A stretch of DNA of 64,000 nucleotides from Rahnella sp. AA (GCF_002834385.1 NZ_PITQ01000015.1:60804-124803), one strand, 5' to 3'. Shown: positions 26,879-35,747, counted from the first letter of the stretch. The notes: generated by a model not told the origin, from the sequence alone. Translations and numbers: made by a program.

Positions 26879-27670
26879 TTACGCGCCGATGGACGCAGGC
26901 AGCGGTGCCTTCATCCATTTTTCAGACAGCGTGTTCAACGTTTTATCTTTGATACCTTCGGCAATCAGTTCATTCACTTTGTCTTTCAGCGCCGGTTCGT
27001 CCTTACGCAGGCCAACGTAGCACGGCGAATCTTTCAGCATTACCTTAGAAACCGGCGCTTTTTCCGGGTTCATACGGGCAATCGCGGCGACCACCAGATT
27101 TCCGGTCGCGATATATTCCACCTGGCCGGACAGGTACGCCGACAGCGTGGTGTTGTTGTCTTCGTAACGCTGAATTTTGGCATCTTTCGGTGCCACATCG
27201 GTCAGCGCCAGATCTTCCACCGCGCCACGGGTCACACCGATGGTTTTACCCGACAGCTCTTTCAGATCCGCCAGCTTGTCGCCCTTCGCGCCAAATACGC
27301 CGAGGAAGAACGGTGCGTAAGCGTTGCTGAAATCAATCACCTTTTCGCGCTCGGCGTTTTTGCCAAGGCTGGAAATCACCAGATCCACTTTGTCGGTTTG
27401 CAGGTAAGGCACGCGGTTGGCGCTGGTCACCGGCACCAGTTGCAACTTAAGTTTCATCTTATCGGCCAGATAATGCGCCATATCGATGTCATAACCTTCT
27501 GGCTGCAAATCCTTGCTCACTGAACCAAACGGCGGGAAATCCTGAGGAACCGCCACACGCAGCACGCCGCGCTTCTGAATATCCTGTAACTGATCGGCCA
27601 TCACACTGGATGCCTGAAGTACCAGCATTGCAGCACCTGCCCACGCCAACAGCCGTTTGTTCATGTTCAT
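26879..27670 (-). CDS. hpxF: Periplasmic solute-binding protein HpxF
   Basis: 263 residues. Signal peptide MNMNKRLLAWAGAAMLVLQASSVMA, then a family 3 binding protein (LQDIQKRGVLRVAVPQDFPP ... YDIDMAHYLADKM). First gene of the transport and catabolic operon. Its leader (27671-27927) carries a sigma-54 promoter and an NtrC-type site. The ligand is inferred to be allantoate or a related ureide. Confidence 0.88.
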   Translation of the reverse strand: MNMNKRLLAWAGAAMLVLQASSVMADQLQDIQKRGVLRVAVPQDFPPFGSVSKDLQPEGYDIDMAHYLADKMKLKLQLVPVTSANRVPYLQTDKVDLVISSLGKNAEREKVIDFSNAYAPFFLGVFGAKGDKLADLKELSGKTIGVTRGAVEDLALTDVAPKDAKIQRYEDNNTTLSAYLSGQVEYIATGNLVVAAIARMNPEKAPVSKVMLKDSPCYVGLRKDEPALKDKVNELIAEGIKDKTLNTLSEKWMKAPLPASIGA

Positions 27671-27724
27671 AGATTATCTCCGGTGAAAGGTTTTTGGAAC
27701 GATAGATTCTTATATTTAGAACTC

Positions 27725-27740
27725 TGCAACGAATGTGCCA
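27725..27740 (-). promoter_or_regulatory. Sigma-54 promoter of hpxF operon
   Basis: On the minus strand TGGCAC-ATTCG-TTGCA matches the sigma-54 consensus TGGCAC-N5-TTGCA exactly, with GG and GC 12 bp apart. Start of transcription would be near 27713, about 43 bp before the hpxF ATG. Confidence 0.85.
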
Positions 27741-27869
27741 AAAACAGTACGCCGAAAAAATTGTGCGCAAAGTCACGTCATGACAAGGAATTAGGCAAAA
27801 AACCAGAAAAACAGGAAGGGATTTCTTGCCCTGAAGCAGGGCAAATCAGTGGAGCGGGAGAAAATAAAT

Positions 27870-27886
27870 TGCACCATTATTGTGCT
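27870..27886. promoter_or_regulatory. NtrC-type upstream activator site
   Basis: TGCACC-ATTAT-TGTGCT is a near-palindrome matching TGCACY-N5-RGTGCA at all but the outermost right base. It is centred about 150 bp upstream of the sigma-54 -12 element, a usual distance for NtrC enhancers. Confidence 0.7.
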
Positions 27887-27927
27887 CAGGCACCAAAAAA
27901 GCGCCTGTTTTGTTCGCAAAGCGGGAA

Positions 27928-28767
27928 TCAGCGCTGTTCCAGTTCGTCGAGTTCGTTGTACAAATCACTGATCTGATGAATTCTTTGGCGGCCTGACGCC
28001 AGCATATCGTGCAGCAGCGCATTACTGAGCAAATTCGCCAGGCTCATCGCGGAAGAATAGCTGTCGAACGCCGACACGCTGTCGAGCGGTGCCGCCAGAT
28101 GCCACGCCGCCAGCGGGATCAGCGTCTGCGCCTGCGGTTCGCAAATCAGGAGCACCGGCACACCAATTGTCTGTAATTGCGTGAGAATCGCCTTCGCCAT
28201 CCGCGGCCTGCGACGGAACGCCACAAAAATCACCACATCCTGCGCGGTGAGATCCACCAGCTCTTCCGCCAGCGTCTGCCCCGGCTGCGGCATCATCATC
28301 ACGCCGGAACGCACCTGAATCAGCTGCTGACGCAGGTGCAGCGCCACCGGATAACTGTTGCGAAACCCCAGCAAACGAATCTGCCGCGCCTGGCTGAGTG
28401 CTGCGGTAAGCTCACCAAACGCTGCGCCGTCAATCTGGTTAATCCACTGCGTCAGATTCGCCATTTCCTGTTTATAGTGCCGCGATAACAAGGTGTTACC
28501 CTGAACCGCATCACGACTGTCGGTCAGCGGCATTCCGCTCTGGCGCAATGTACGCATTTCGTCGCGCATGTCCCGATAACTCGGGTAGCCCAGTCGTTTA
28601 AACAGGCGGCTGACTGTAGCCTTTGAGACCCCGCTAAGCCGCGCCAGCTCGGCGCTGTTGTAACTCATCAGGTCATCGATGCTGGCGAAAATAAAATCCG
28701 CCACCCGCTGTTCCTGCGGTGTCAGCTCTGCGTAATGGTCACGCAGACGCTCATCAATCTGTTTCAT
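27928..28767 (-). CDS. hpxU: RpiR-type repressor HpxU
   Basis: 279 residues from ATG 28767 (MKQIDERLRDHYAELTPQEQ). N-terminal helix-turn-helix (SAELARLSGVSKATVSRLFKRLG), then a SIS sugar-isomerase-like domain (IRLLGFRNSYPVALHLRQQL). RpiR-type HpxU is reported to repress allantoate catabolism genes in Klebsiella. It lies between the two operons it should control, and diverges from hpxW. The inducer is probably an acyclic ureide intermediate. Confidence 0.87.
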   Translation of the reverse strand: MKQIDERLRDHYAELTPQEQRVADFIFASIDDLMSYNSAELARLSGVSKATVSRLFKRLGYPSYRDMRDEMRTLRQSGMPLTDSRDAVQGNTLLSRHYKQEMANLTQWINQIDGAAFGELTAALSQARQIRLLGFRNSYPVALHLRQQLIQVRSGVMMMPQPGQTLAEELVDLTAQDVVIFVAFRRRPRMAKAILTQLQTIGVPVLLICEPQAQTLIPLAAWHLAAPLDSVSAFDSYSSAMSLANLLSNALLHDMLASGRQRIHQISDLYNELDELEQR

Positions 28768-28822
28768 GCCTGGCCCTTGTAACGTAAGTTTCAGTGAATC
28801 AGCGGAACATACCATGCACTAT

Positions 28823-28838
28823 GCTTGCCAATGCAAGC
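28823..28838. promoter_or_regulatory. Palindrome GCTTGC-CAAT-GCAAGC, candidate HpxU operator
   Basis: A perfect 6-4-6 inverted repeat in the hpxU-hpxW divergent gap, 56 bp upstream of the hpxU start and 37 bp upstream of the hpxW -24 element. It would suit a repressor acting on both genes. No binding data; the call is by position only. Confidence 0.35.
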
Positions 28839-28874
28839 GAAATTATAAATGAACGCGGGGCGATCCCGCCGATG

Positions 28875-28890
28875 TGGAACACCTCTTGCT
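28875..28890 (+). promoter_or_regulatory. Sigma-54 promoter of hpxWXYZ
   Basis: TGGAAC-ACCTC-TTGCT keeps the GG and GC pairs 12 bp apart and differs from TGGCAC-N5-TTGCA/T by one base. Predicted start near 28902, about 62 bp before hpxW. I found no clear NtrC site close by. Confidence 0.7.
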
Positions 28891-28963
28891 TAACTTTATC
28901 CCTGCGCGTATTTCCCCCTGCACGCGCGGGCATCATAAAAAGAGTCGCAAAAAAGGACATCGC

Positions 28964-30550
28964 ATGATTAACAGTAACAGCGCCCCGCTGGGCATGGCGG
29001 TCACACCTCATCATCTGGCAAGCCAGAGTGCGCTTGCAGTATTGCGTGAAGGTGGCAATGCCATCGAAGCCATGGTGGCTGCCGCCGCGACAATCGCCGT
29101 GGTTTACCCGCACATGAACGGGCTGGGTGGTGATGGCTTCTGGCTGATTGTGCCACCGCAGGGCAATCCGGTTGCCATCGACGCCAGTGGTGCTGCCGGA
29201 GAGCTGGCTACGCTCGATTTTTACGCCGGTGAAAGCCATATACCGCACCGTGGCCCGAAAGCCGCACTGACCGTTGCGGGTACCGTGGGAGGCTGGCACG
29301 AAGCCCTGAAAGTTTCCGCAGAATTTGGGGGCGAACAAAAGCCGCTGTCCCGCCTGCTGCGTGATGCGATTCGCTACGCCGCAGACGGCATTCCTGTCAC
29401 CGCCTCTCAGGAAGCCGCAACCCGCGCCAAACAACACGAACTGGAAGACATCCGTTCGTTTGCCGACGTATTTTTACCCAACGGCGATGTCCCTCGCGCC
29501 GGAAATCGTTTTACACAGCCGCAGCTGGCAAACACATTATCAATGCTGTGCGAAGACGGGCTGAACAGTTTCTACCGTGGCAAGCTGGCCGACAACATGG
29601 CGGCTGACATGGAGAAGCTCGGTATGCCGGTGACGCGCGCCGATCTTGCAGCCTATCAGCCGCAGCGCCGTGTCCCATTGCGCCTCAAACACAGCAAAGG
29701 CGAAATTTACAATCTGACCCCGCCAACGCAGGGGCTGGTTTCACTGGCAATCCTCGGCCTGACTGACCGCCTGCCGCTGGAAACCATGGACGAAAGCGCC
29801 ACTATTCACAGCGTGGTTGAAGCCACCAAACTGGCATTCGGCCTGCGTGACCGCTTCATCACCGACCCGCGCATGATGACTCAGGATGCCCAGGACTTAC
29901 TCGATCCGCAGTATCTTGATGCCCTCGCCACCCGCATCAAACCGCACAGCGCCGCCGACTGGGGCAAAGGGAAAGGGCCTGGCGATACCGTCTGGATGGG
30001 CGTGATGGACAGCAGCGGGCTGGCGGTTTCCTTTATCCAAAGCATTTATCACGAATTTGGCAGCGGCGTCGTGCTTCCGGGCAGCGGCGTGCTGTGGCAA
30101 AACCGCGGCGCGTCTTTCAGCCTTGATGCCGGTCATCTGCTGGCACTCGCACCGGGCAAACAACCTTTCCACACGCTGAACCCGGCAGCCGCGCGTTTAT
30201 ACGATGGCCGCACGATGGTTTACGGCTCAATGGGTGGCGACGGCCAGCCGCAAACGCAGGCGGCGGTGTTTATCCGCCACGTCGTACAGGGGCAACCGCT
30301 TCAGCAGGCGATCAGCGGCCCGCGCTGGTTGCTGGGCAGAACCTGGGGCGAAAGCTCTGATTCCCTGAAACTGGAGGGCCGCTTCGAGTATCCGACCCTG
30401 GCGGGGTTGCGTCAGCGCGGTCACGACGTCGAACTGTTGCCGGATTTCAGCGAAGCCGTCGGCCATGCGGGCGCCATTGTGCGCCACACCAACGGCATGC
30501 TTGAAGGCGCTTCCGACCCGCGCAGCAACGGCAGCGCGGCCGGCTTTTAA
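28964..30550 (+). CDS. hpxW: Oxamate amidohydrolase HpxW (gamma-glutamyltransferase-like)
   Basis: 528 residues from ATG 28964 (behind AAAGGA), not the upstream in-frame ATG. Ntn-hydrolase of the GGT family: GGNAIEAMVAAAATIAVVYP, MNGLGGDGFWLI, and the presumed self-processing nucleophile Thr342 in GPGDTVWMGVMD. There is no signal peptide, unlike true periplasmic GGT. HpxW in Klebsiella hydrolyses oxamate to oxalate and ammonia. Heads the four-gene hpxWXYZ operon. Confidence 0.88.
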   Translation: MINSNSAPLGMAVTPHHLASQSALAVLREGGNAIEAMVAAAATIAVVYPHMNGLGGDGFWLIVPPQGNPVAIDASGAAGELATLDFYAGESHIPHRGPKAALTVAGTVGGWHEALKVSAEFGGEQKPLSRLLRDAIRYAADGIPVTASQEAATRAKQHELEDIRSFADVFLPNGDVPRAGNRFTQPQLANTLSMLCEDGLNSFYRGKLADNMAADMEKLGMPVTRADLAAYQPQRRVPLRLKHSKGEIYNLTPPTQGLVSLAILGLTDRLPLETMDESATIHSVVEATKLAFGLRDRFITDPRMMTQDAQDLLDPQYLDALATRIKPHSAADWGKGKGPGDTVWMGVMDSSGLAVSFIQSIYHEFGSGVVLPGSGVLWQNRGASFSLDAGHLLALAPGKQPFHTLNPAAARLYDGRTMVYGSMGGDGQPQTQAAVFIRHVVQGQPLQQAISGPRWLLGRTWGESSDSLKLEGRFEYPTLAGLRQRGHDVELLPDFSEAVGHAGAIVRHTNGMLEGASDPRSNGSAAGF

Positions 30551-30565
30551 ACTGAGGAACTGATC

Positions 30566-30760
30566 ATGAAAAATACCCCTGCGGCCACAGACTGGGCCGC
30601 CTACATCAGCCAGATGGAGTCCGTTCTGGCGCTGGAACTCGACGATGCACGCCGTCAGGAACTGCTGGTGCAGTTCGGCCGCATCGCACAGATGGCACAA
30701 CCGCTGATGGATTTACCGCTCGACCCGCGTCTGGAAATCGCCGGGGTGTACAGAGCATGA
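30566..30760 (+). CDS. hpxX: HpxX small AtzG-like protein
   Basis: 64 residues of the AtzG/DUF4089 type, rich in helix (QMAQPLMDLPLDPRLEIAGVY). In the AtzE/AtzG system the small protein binds the amidase and is needed for its stability. It overlaps hpxY by 4 nt, which fits a one-to-one partner. Behind GAGGAACTGATC. Confidence 0.85.
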   Translation: MKNTPAATDWAAYISQMESVLALELDDARRQELLVQFGRIAQMAQPLMDLPLDPRLEIAGVYRA

Positions 30761-32154
30761 AATCGTTTGATAGCTTCACGATTAACCAGCTGCACCAGGC
30801 GATTACAGAGGGTGAAATCTCTGCCACTGAAATCGCGACTACCACTCTCGATGCCGTTGAACAGGCGAACCCGGCCATCAACGCTTATACACATATCACC
30901 CGCGAACGCATGCTGAGCGAAGCCGCTAAAGTAGATAAAACCCGCGCCAGTGGAGATGCATTACCGCCGCTGGCGGGGATCCCTTATGCGGTGAAAAATC
31001 TGCTGGATGTCGCCGGTGAAGTGACGCTGGCAGGTGCCAGCCTCAACAGCAGCAATGCCGCAGCACGCGCTGACGCATGGACAGTTTCACGTCTGGCCTC
31101 ACAGGGTGCCATGCTCTCCGGCATGCTAAATATGGATGCTTACGCCTACGGATTCACCACCGAAAACAGCCACTATGGCGCAACGCGTAATCCGCGTGAT
31201 CTGGCGCGCGTTGCAGGCGGATCTTCCGGCGGCTCAGCGGCGGCGGTCGCCGCAGGCCTGGTGCATTTCACACTCGGCAGTGACACCAACGGTTCGATCC
31301 GCGTGCCTTCTTCATTAAGTGGGATCCTCGGTCTGAAACCCACTTTCGGCCGGATCTCCCGCCGGGGTAGCCAGCCATTTGTTGCCAGTCTTGATCACCT
31401 TGGCCCGATGGCGCGGTGCAGCGAAGATCTGTCGCAGGTTTATGACGCCATTCAGGGCACCGATCCGCAGGATCATTTCCAGGCCGACAAACCCAATACC
31501 GAGACATTCTCTCAGCTCAGACGTGGCCAGCAAGGCTTGCGATCCGCTGTGCTCGGTGGATATTTTTCGGCCTGGTGCGATGACAACGCTAAGACTGCCG
31601 TCCGGCAAATCGCCAGGGCGCTGGAAGCTCAGGAAGAAATTGAAATGCCGCAGGCAGAACTGGCACGTTCCGCTGCGTTCATCATCAGTGCCTCAGAAGG
31701 CGGGAACCAGTACCTGCCCAAGCTGCGTAGTATCCCGGAACAGTTCGAGCCACTTTCACGCGAGCGTTTGCTGGCCGGTGCGATGATTCCGGCAGCATGG
31801 TATGTGCAGGCACAGCGCTTTCGTCAGCAATTTCAGCAGCAAATCTTGCCCTTATTCGATCATTGGGACATCCTGATCGCCCCTGCCACCCCCTGTACGG
31901 CAACGCTAATCGGTCAGGAAACCATTCATATCAACGGACAGGATCTGCCGACCCGCGCCAGCATGGGTATGCTGACTCAACCGATTTCGTTCCTTGGCCT
32001 GCCGGTAGTCACCGTTCCGGTAACGACGACAACCGGCCTGCCGATAGGATTACAACTGATTGCGCCACCGTGGCGTGAAGACCTGTGCCTGCGTGCCGCC
32101 TGGGCGCTTGAGCAGCAGGGCATCGTGAATGTTTGCAGTTCTCCGGTAGTGTGA
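30757..32154 (+). CDS. hpxY: AtzE-family amidase HpxY
   Basis: 465 residues of the amidase-signature family. Ser-Ser-Lys triad visible: IPYAVKNLLDVAG (Lys), GGSSGGSAAAV and GSDTNGSIRVPSS (Ser). With HpxX it should cleave a ureide or biuret-type bond in the oxalurate branch. The exact substrate in the hpx pathway is not settled. Co-translated with hpxX. Confidence 0.87.
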   Translation: MKSFDSFTINQLHQAITEGEISATEIATTTLDAVEQANPAINAYTHITRERMLSEAAKVDKTRASGDALPPLAGIPYAVKNLLDVAGEVTLAGASLNSSNAAARADAWTVSRLASQGAMLSGMLNMDAYAYGFTTENSHYGATRNPRDLARVAGGSSGGSAAAVAAGLVHFTLGSDTNGSIRVPSSLSGILGLKPTFGRISRRGSQPFVASLDHLGPMARCSEDLSQVYDAIQGTDPQDHFQADKPNTETFSQLRRGQQGLRSAVLGGYFSAWCDDNAKTAVRQIARALEAQEEIEMPQAELARSAAFIISASEGGNQYLPKLRSIPEQFEPLSRERLLAGAMIPAAWYVQAQRFRQQFQQQILPLFDHWDILIAPATPCTATLIGQETIHINGQDLPTRASMGMLTQPISFLGLPVVTVPVTTTTGLPIGLQLIAPPWREDLCLRAAWALEQQGIVNVCSSPVV

Positions 32155-32220
32155 GCCCGATATATGACGGGTTTGGATTACCGTTTTCCAGGGTGAAATG
32201 AAAGAGTAAAGAGAGTAATC

Positions 32221-32604
32221 ATGAAAACTGAACATATTGACCGCCCGGCGATCCTTGCCGAAATGAATGCGGCATTTTATCGCTACGAGCAGGCGTTGAT
32301 CACTAACGATACTGTCGTACTCGACGAGCTGTTCTGGCATGACCCGCGCACCGTACGCTACGGTGCGGGCGAAAATCTTTACGGCATTGAAGCCATCCGC
32401 GCGTTCCGCTCCGCGCGATCGCCACAAGGGTTGGATCGTGAACTGGTGAATACCACCATCACCACGTTTGGCGACGACATGGCGGTCGCCAGCACGGAGT
32501 TTCGTCGTGAAGGCAGTGACCGTATTGGCCGCCAGCAGCAGACCTGGGTGAAAATGGCCAGCGGCTGGAAGATCGTGGCAGCGCATGTCAGTGTGATGAT
32601 TTGA
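32221..32604 (+). CDS. hpxZ: Oxalurate catabolism protein HpxZ (DUF3225)
   Basis: 127 residues, SnoaL-like/NTF2 fold (AILAEMNAAFYRYEQALITN, ELFWHDPRTVRYG, QTWVKMASGWKIVAAHVS). The HpxZ/AtzH type goes with AtzE amidases; no catalytic function is established here. 66 nt after hpxY, last gene of the operon. The noncoding palindromic element follows. Confidence 0.87.
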   Translation: MKTEHIDRPAILAEMNAAFYRYEQALITNDTVVLDELFWHDPRTVRYGAGENLYGIEAIRAFRSARSPQGLDRELVNTTITTFGDDMAVASTEFRREGSDRIGRQQQTWVKMASGWKIVAAHVSVMI

Positions 32605-32663
32605 CCGAATCATGGGCGGTTCAGCTTTGAAAAGCTGAGGAAACGGTTCTTTCAGAATTGAAA

Positions 32664-33287
32664 GGTGAACATTTCGGTTTATCACGTGCACTAACTGCTC
32701 GCTATTCGATTGGGGAAAATTTCGGTTTTTCAAATGCGGTGACCGCTTAACTTTCAGTGCCGAAACCGACCAAAGGAGGAAAGTGCTTTTCCTCCTTTGG
32801 ATTCCTCCACGCCTTTTTACTCCGCGCTGCCGCTGGGTCGACGGACATGTCCTGTAACGCAAGCGTGTGACGCAAATCCAGGCACTTCGTGCTGCCTTCA
32901 CTCGGTCTTCGAGCCTCTGGTCTCGAAGCCGCTCCGTTCAGCTGGATTTTGAGCGCGCCATCTCACCATTTTTAAAAAAACCAGAAAACTTGCACTACCT
33001 ATTTGGTTTTCTGAAATGATCCGAGACGGTGAAGTTGTGACCTAAAAAGCACCTGGCCGCGTTCAAAAATCATGCCATAGCGAGAGGTGAAAAACCGCGC
33101 GTCTGTTTGCGCGGGTTGTAACCCGAGCGAAGGGAACCGCGCAGCGGCGGGATTTTGCGGCAATAGCATAAGCGACTGCAACATAGCCCGTCTGCACAGC
33201 ACGTGTTTTAAAGAGCCGGAGATTCTCAAGAGGCGCGGCGACAGGCGCCTCTTGAGGCCGGTTTGGGTGGCAACCCAAGGTCTTGAC
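32664..33287. repeat. Two-arm palindromic intergenic element, copy A
   Basis: This 683-bp gap (32605-33287) has no convincing gene. It consists of two facing arms. The left arm holds TTTCGGTTTA, a 13-bp perfect hairpin (stem 32770-32782 / 32788-32800, loop GTGCT), GCGCTGCCGCTGG, and TCGGTCTTCGAGCC..CTGGTCTCGAA (42-nt block 32901-32942). The right arm, read leftward, starts GTCAAGACCTTGGG (33287 back), then a 12-bp perfect hairpin (33225-33236 / 33245-33256) and CGCTGCGCGGTTCCCTTCG. It ends exactly at the hpxB stop codon, between convergent genes. Copy B at 47586-48195 is the same element inverted. Confidence 0.7.
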
Positions 33288-34262
33288 TTATCCTTTAGCC
33301 GCTACCGCTAACGGAGCCGAAGCCGAAGCCGGATGCTCTCTCCCCCAATGATCCGCGATCTCCTGCCGTTTACATATCCAGACCCTGTCATGTGACTCCA
33401 CATAATCGAGAAATCTCTGCAACGCCCGGAACCGCCCCGGCCGGCCGAGGATCCGGCAATGCATCCCGATCGACATCATTTTAGGCGAGGTTTCCCCCTC
33501 CTCATACAGCACGTCGAACGTGTCTTTCAGATAAGTGTAAAACTGCTCGCCGGTGTTAAAGCCCTGTGGCGAGGCGAACCGCATGTCGTTAGTTTCCAGC
33601 GTATACGGGATCACCAGGTGCTGTTTAATTTCACCGTTTTCCAACCTGACCGGCGTCCAGAAAGGCAAATCGTCGCCGTAATAATCGCTGTCGTACTGGA
33701 ACCCCCCTGATTCAGCAACCAGCTGGCGGGTGTTCGGGCTATCGCGTCCGGTGTACCAACCGAGTGGTGCTTTGCCAAACAGACCACGCAGTACGGTGAT
33801 GGCTTTTGCCATGTGCTCCGCTTCTTCGGCTTTGCTCATGTTCTGATAGTGGATCCAGCGCCAGCCGTGGCTGACCACGTCGTAATCCGCCGCTTTAATC
33901 GCACTGACAATTTCAGGATTGCGCGCCAGCGCCATTGCAACACCGAACACGGTCAGGGGCAGGCCACGCTTCTGAAATTCATTGTGGATCCGCCAGAAAC
34001 CGGCGCGTGAGCCGTATTCATACAGCGAATCCATTGACATATGACGATCGGGGAAACTGGCTGCGCCGATAATATCCGACAGAAATTGCTCCGAGCCGGC
34101 GTCGCCGTGCAGGACGTTATTTTCCGCGCCCTCTTCATAGTTGAGGACGAACTGCACCGCGATCCGGGCATTCCCCGGCCAGTTTGCGTGTGGCGGGCGC
34201 CCGGCATAGCCAATCAGGTCGCGCGGGTAATTTTCAGTAAAACCGTATTCAAAATCAGACAT
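33288..34262 (-). CDS. hpxB: PuuE-type allantoinase HpxB
   Basis: 324 residues of the polysaccharide-deacetylase superfamily, cofactor-independent allantoinase type. GYAGRPPHANWPGNARIAVQ start, LNYEEGAENNVLHGD, DVVSHGWRWIHYQ, GWYTGRDSPNTRQL and SIGMHCRILGRPGR. It hydrolyses allantoin to allantoate. Its ATG lies inside the end of hpxA (8-nt overlap), in the order hpxS-hpxA-hpxB known from Klebsiella. Confidence 0.92.
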   Translation of the reverse strand: MSDFEYGFTENYPRDLIGYAGRPPHANWPGNARIAVQFVLNYEEGAENNVLHGDAGSEQFLSDIIGAASFPDRHMSMDSLYEYGSRAGFWRIHNEFQKRGLPLTVFGVAMALARNPEIVSAIKAADYDVVSHGWRWIHYQNMSKAEEAEHMAKAITVLRGLFGKAPLGWYTGRDSPNTRQLVAESGGFQYDSDYYGDDLPFWTPVRLENGEIKQHLVIPYTLETNDMRFASPQGFNTGEQFYTYLKDTFDVLYEEGETSPKMMSIGMHCRILGRPGRFRALQRFLDYVESHDRVWICKRQEIADHWGREHPASASAPLAVAAKG

Positions 34263-35013
34263 AGTTATCTCTCAGATTCAGCCCGGCAAAATGACCAGAC
34301 AAAGGTTTTTCCAGCGGATAATCCAGATCACCGTGTTTACTGGTGGTCAGCCGAAGCGCGGCCAGTGACTCGATCATTTTGACCGCGGCACTGACCCCGT
34401 CGATCACCGGAATATTCAGTTCCCGCGTCAGTTCCTGAGCCAGATCGGCCATACCGCCACAACCGAGCACAATCGCCCCGCTGCCGTCATATTTTTTCAC
34501 GGCGATGCATTGTTCACGTACTTTCTGCTGCGCCAGCCCGCTGCCGTCCTCCAGTGAAAGCACCGGAAGATCGATCGCATGCAGCGCCGCGCAATGGCGT
34601 TCGAAACCGTACTGATGCAGTAAATGGCGGGCGATGGTGAGAGTTCTTGGCAAAGTGGTGACAATGGAGAAACGTGTTGCCAGCATCGTGGCAAGATGCA
34701 TGGCCGCTTCAGCAATGCCGATAACCGGCGCACGCGCCAGTTCACGGGCGGCCAGTAAACCCGGATCGCCAAAGCAGGCAATGATATGGCCATCTACGCC
34801 AGCTTCGCGCCCGGCTTTCACCTGCTGCAAAACGCCAAGTGTGGCAATCGCCTCGTCGAAATGCCCTTCAATCGACGGTGCTCCCTCCTGCGGACAAACC
34901 GCCACGATTTGTGTCTCCGCAGCCGCGACAGAGCGCGCAGTTTGCGCCATCACTTCCGTCATCGCCACGCTGGTGTTTGGGTTGATCAGTTGTATACAGA
35001 GCGGATTTGCCAT
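34255..35013 (-). CDS. hpxA: Allantoin racemase HpxA
   Basis: 252 residues of the Asp/Glu/hydantoin racemase family. The two catalytic cysteines are Cys80 (IIACFGDPG) and Cys185 (VLGCGGMAD). It interconverts (R)- and (S)-allantoin so all substrate can enter the stereospecific steps. It overlaps the hpxS stop by one base (TGATG). Confidence 0.93.
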   Translation of the reverse strand: MANPLCIQLINPNTSVAMTEVMAQTARSVAAAETQIVAVCPQEGAPSIEGHFDEAIATLGVLQQVKAGREAGVDGHIIACFGDPGLLAARELARAPVIGIAEAAMHLATMLATRFSIVTTLPRTLTIARHLLHQYGFERHCAALHAIDLPVLSLEDGSGLAQQKVREQCIAVKKYDGSGAIVLGCGGMADLAQELTRELNIPVIDGVSAAVKMIESLAALRLTTSKHGDLDYPLEKPLSGHFAGLNLRDNYV

Positions 35014-35747
35014 CAGCCAGGCTCCTTACCGGTGATGACCGCCTGAGCGGCAAAAATTTGCGCAAAATCCGGTACCTGTCCGTTGTTCTGCTCGAAACGC
35101 AGGCTGGCAACGATGTTGTCAAAATGATGCGCCATGCTGCTGGTCAGGCCGGCAACATCACGCTTTTTCAGAAGGCCGATAAGATCGTCATGATCATGGC
35201 AACGGCACCCCTGCTGCCACGGAGCGCCCCAGGCGGCAATCGCCAGTGAAGATCGCAACGTCAGCTGGGAGACCGACTCGGCCAGCACTTTATTACCGGA
35301 AATCGCCTGAAGCTGGACATGAAAAGCGGCAGAAAGGCGGATGGCGGCGGCACCGTCACGTTCATCGTGGGCACGCTTTTCTTCCTGCACAAGCTGCTTT
35401 AGCGCCGCCAGGTGTGTGGACTGACAACGGGCAATCACCAGCGGCAGATTAGCGCACTCCAGAATTTTGCGGGTCGCGAAAACATCGCGGGATTCTTCCT
35501 CATCCGGCGTGGTGACGTGCGCACCACGTTTGGGCAATAACGTGACCAGTTGCACTGCGGCAAGGCGCTGCAGCACCCGGCGGATGCCCGTCCGGCTGAC
35601 AGAAAACACTTCCGCCAGCGCTTCCTCCGGTAATTTGCTGCCGGGCAAAAGCTGGTGCTCAACGATAGATCTCACCAGCGCGTTATAAATGTGGTCGTCC
35701 TTATCCTCGGTAAAATAGGCCGTATTCAGCCCGCTCCAACTGATCAT
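35013..35747 (-). CDS. hpxS: GntR-family (FCD) regulator HpxS
   Basis: 244 residues. N-terminal winged helix (LLPGSKLPEEALAEVFSVSR...GIRRVLQRLAAVQLV), then an all-helical FCD effector domain. It begins the hpxSAB operon and diverges from the NCS1 permease gene. The gap carries three GTATAC sites that are its probable operators, suggesting self-control and control of uptake. Confidence 0.9.
   Translation of the reverse strand: MISWSGLNTAYFTEDKDDHIYNALVRSIVEHQLLPGSKLPEEALAEVFSVSRTGIRRVLQRLAAVQLVTLLPKRGAHVTTPDEEESRDVFATRKILECANLPLVIARCQSTHLAALKQLVQEEKRAHDERDGAAAIRLSAAFHVQLQAISGNKVLAESVSQLTLRSSLAIAAWGAPWQQGCRCHDHDDLIGLLKKRDVAGLTSSMAHHFDNIVASLRFEQNNGQVPDFAQIFAAQAVITGKEPG

Noticed and set aside
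28799..29437. 212-residue minus-strand frame opposite hpxW
   Set aside because: Antisense shadow of hpxW, which has clear GGT-family motifs and a good ribosome site.
32050..32901. 283-residue minus-strand frame over hpxZ and element A
   Set aside because: It runs antisense to two real genes and into the repeat; no family features.
34992..34997. A fourth GTATAC inside hpxA
   Set aside because: It is within coding sequence far from the phased trio and is explained by codon choice.
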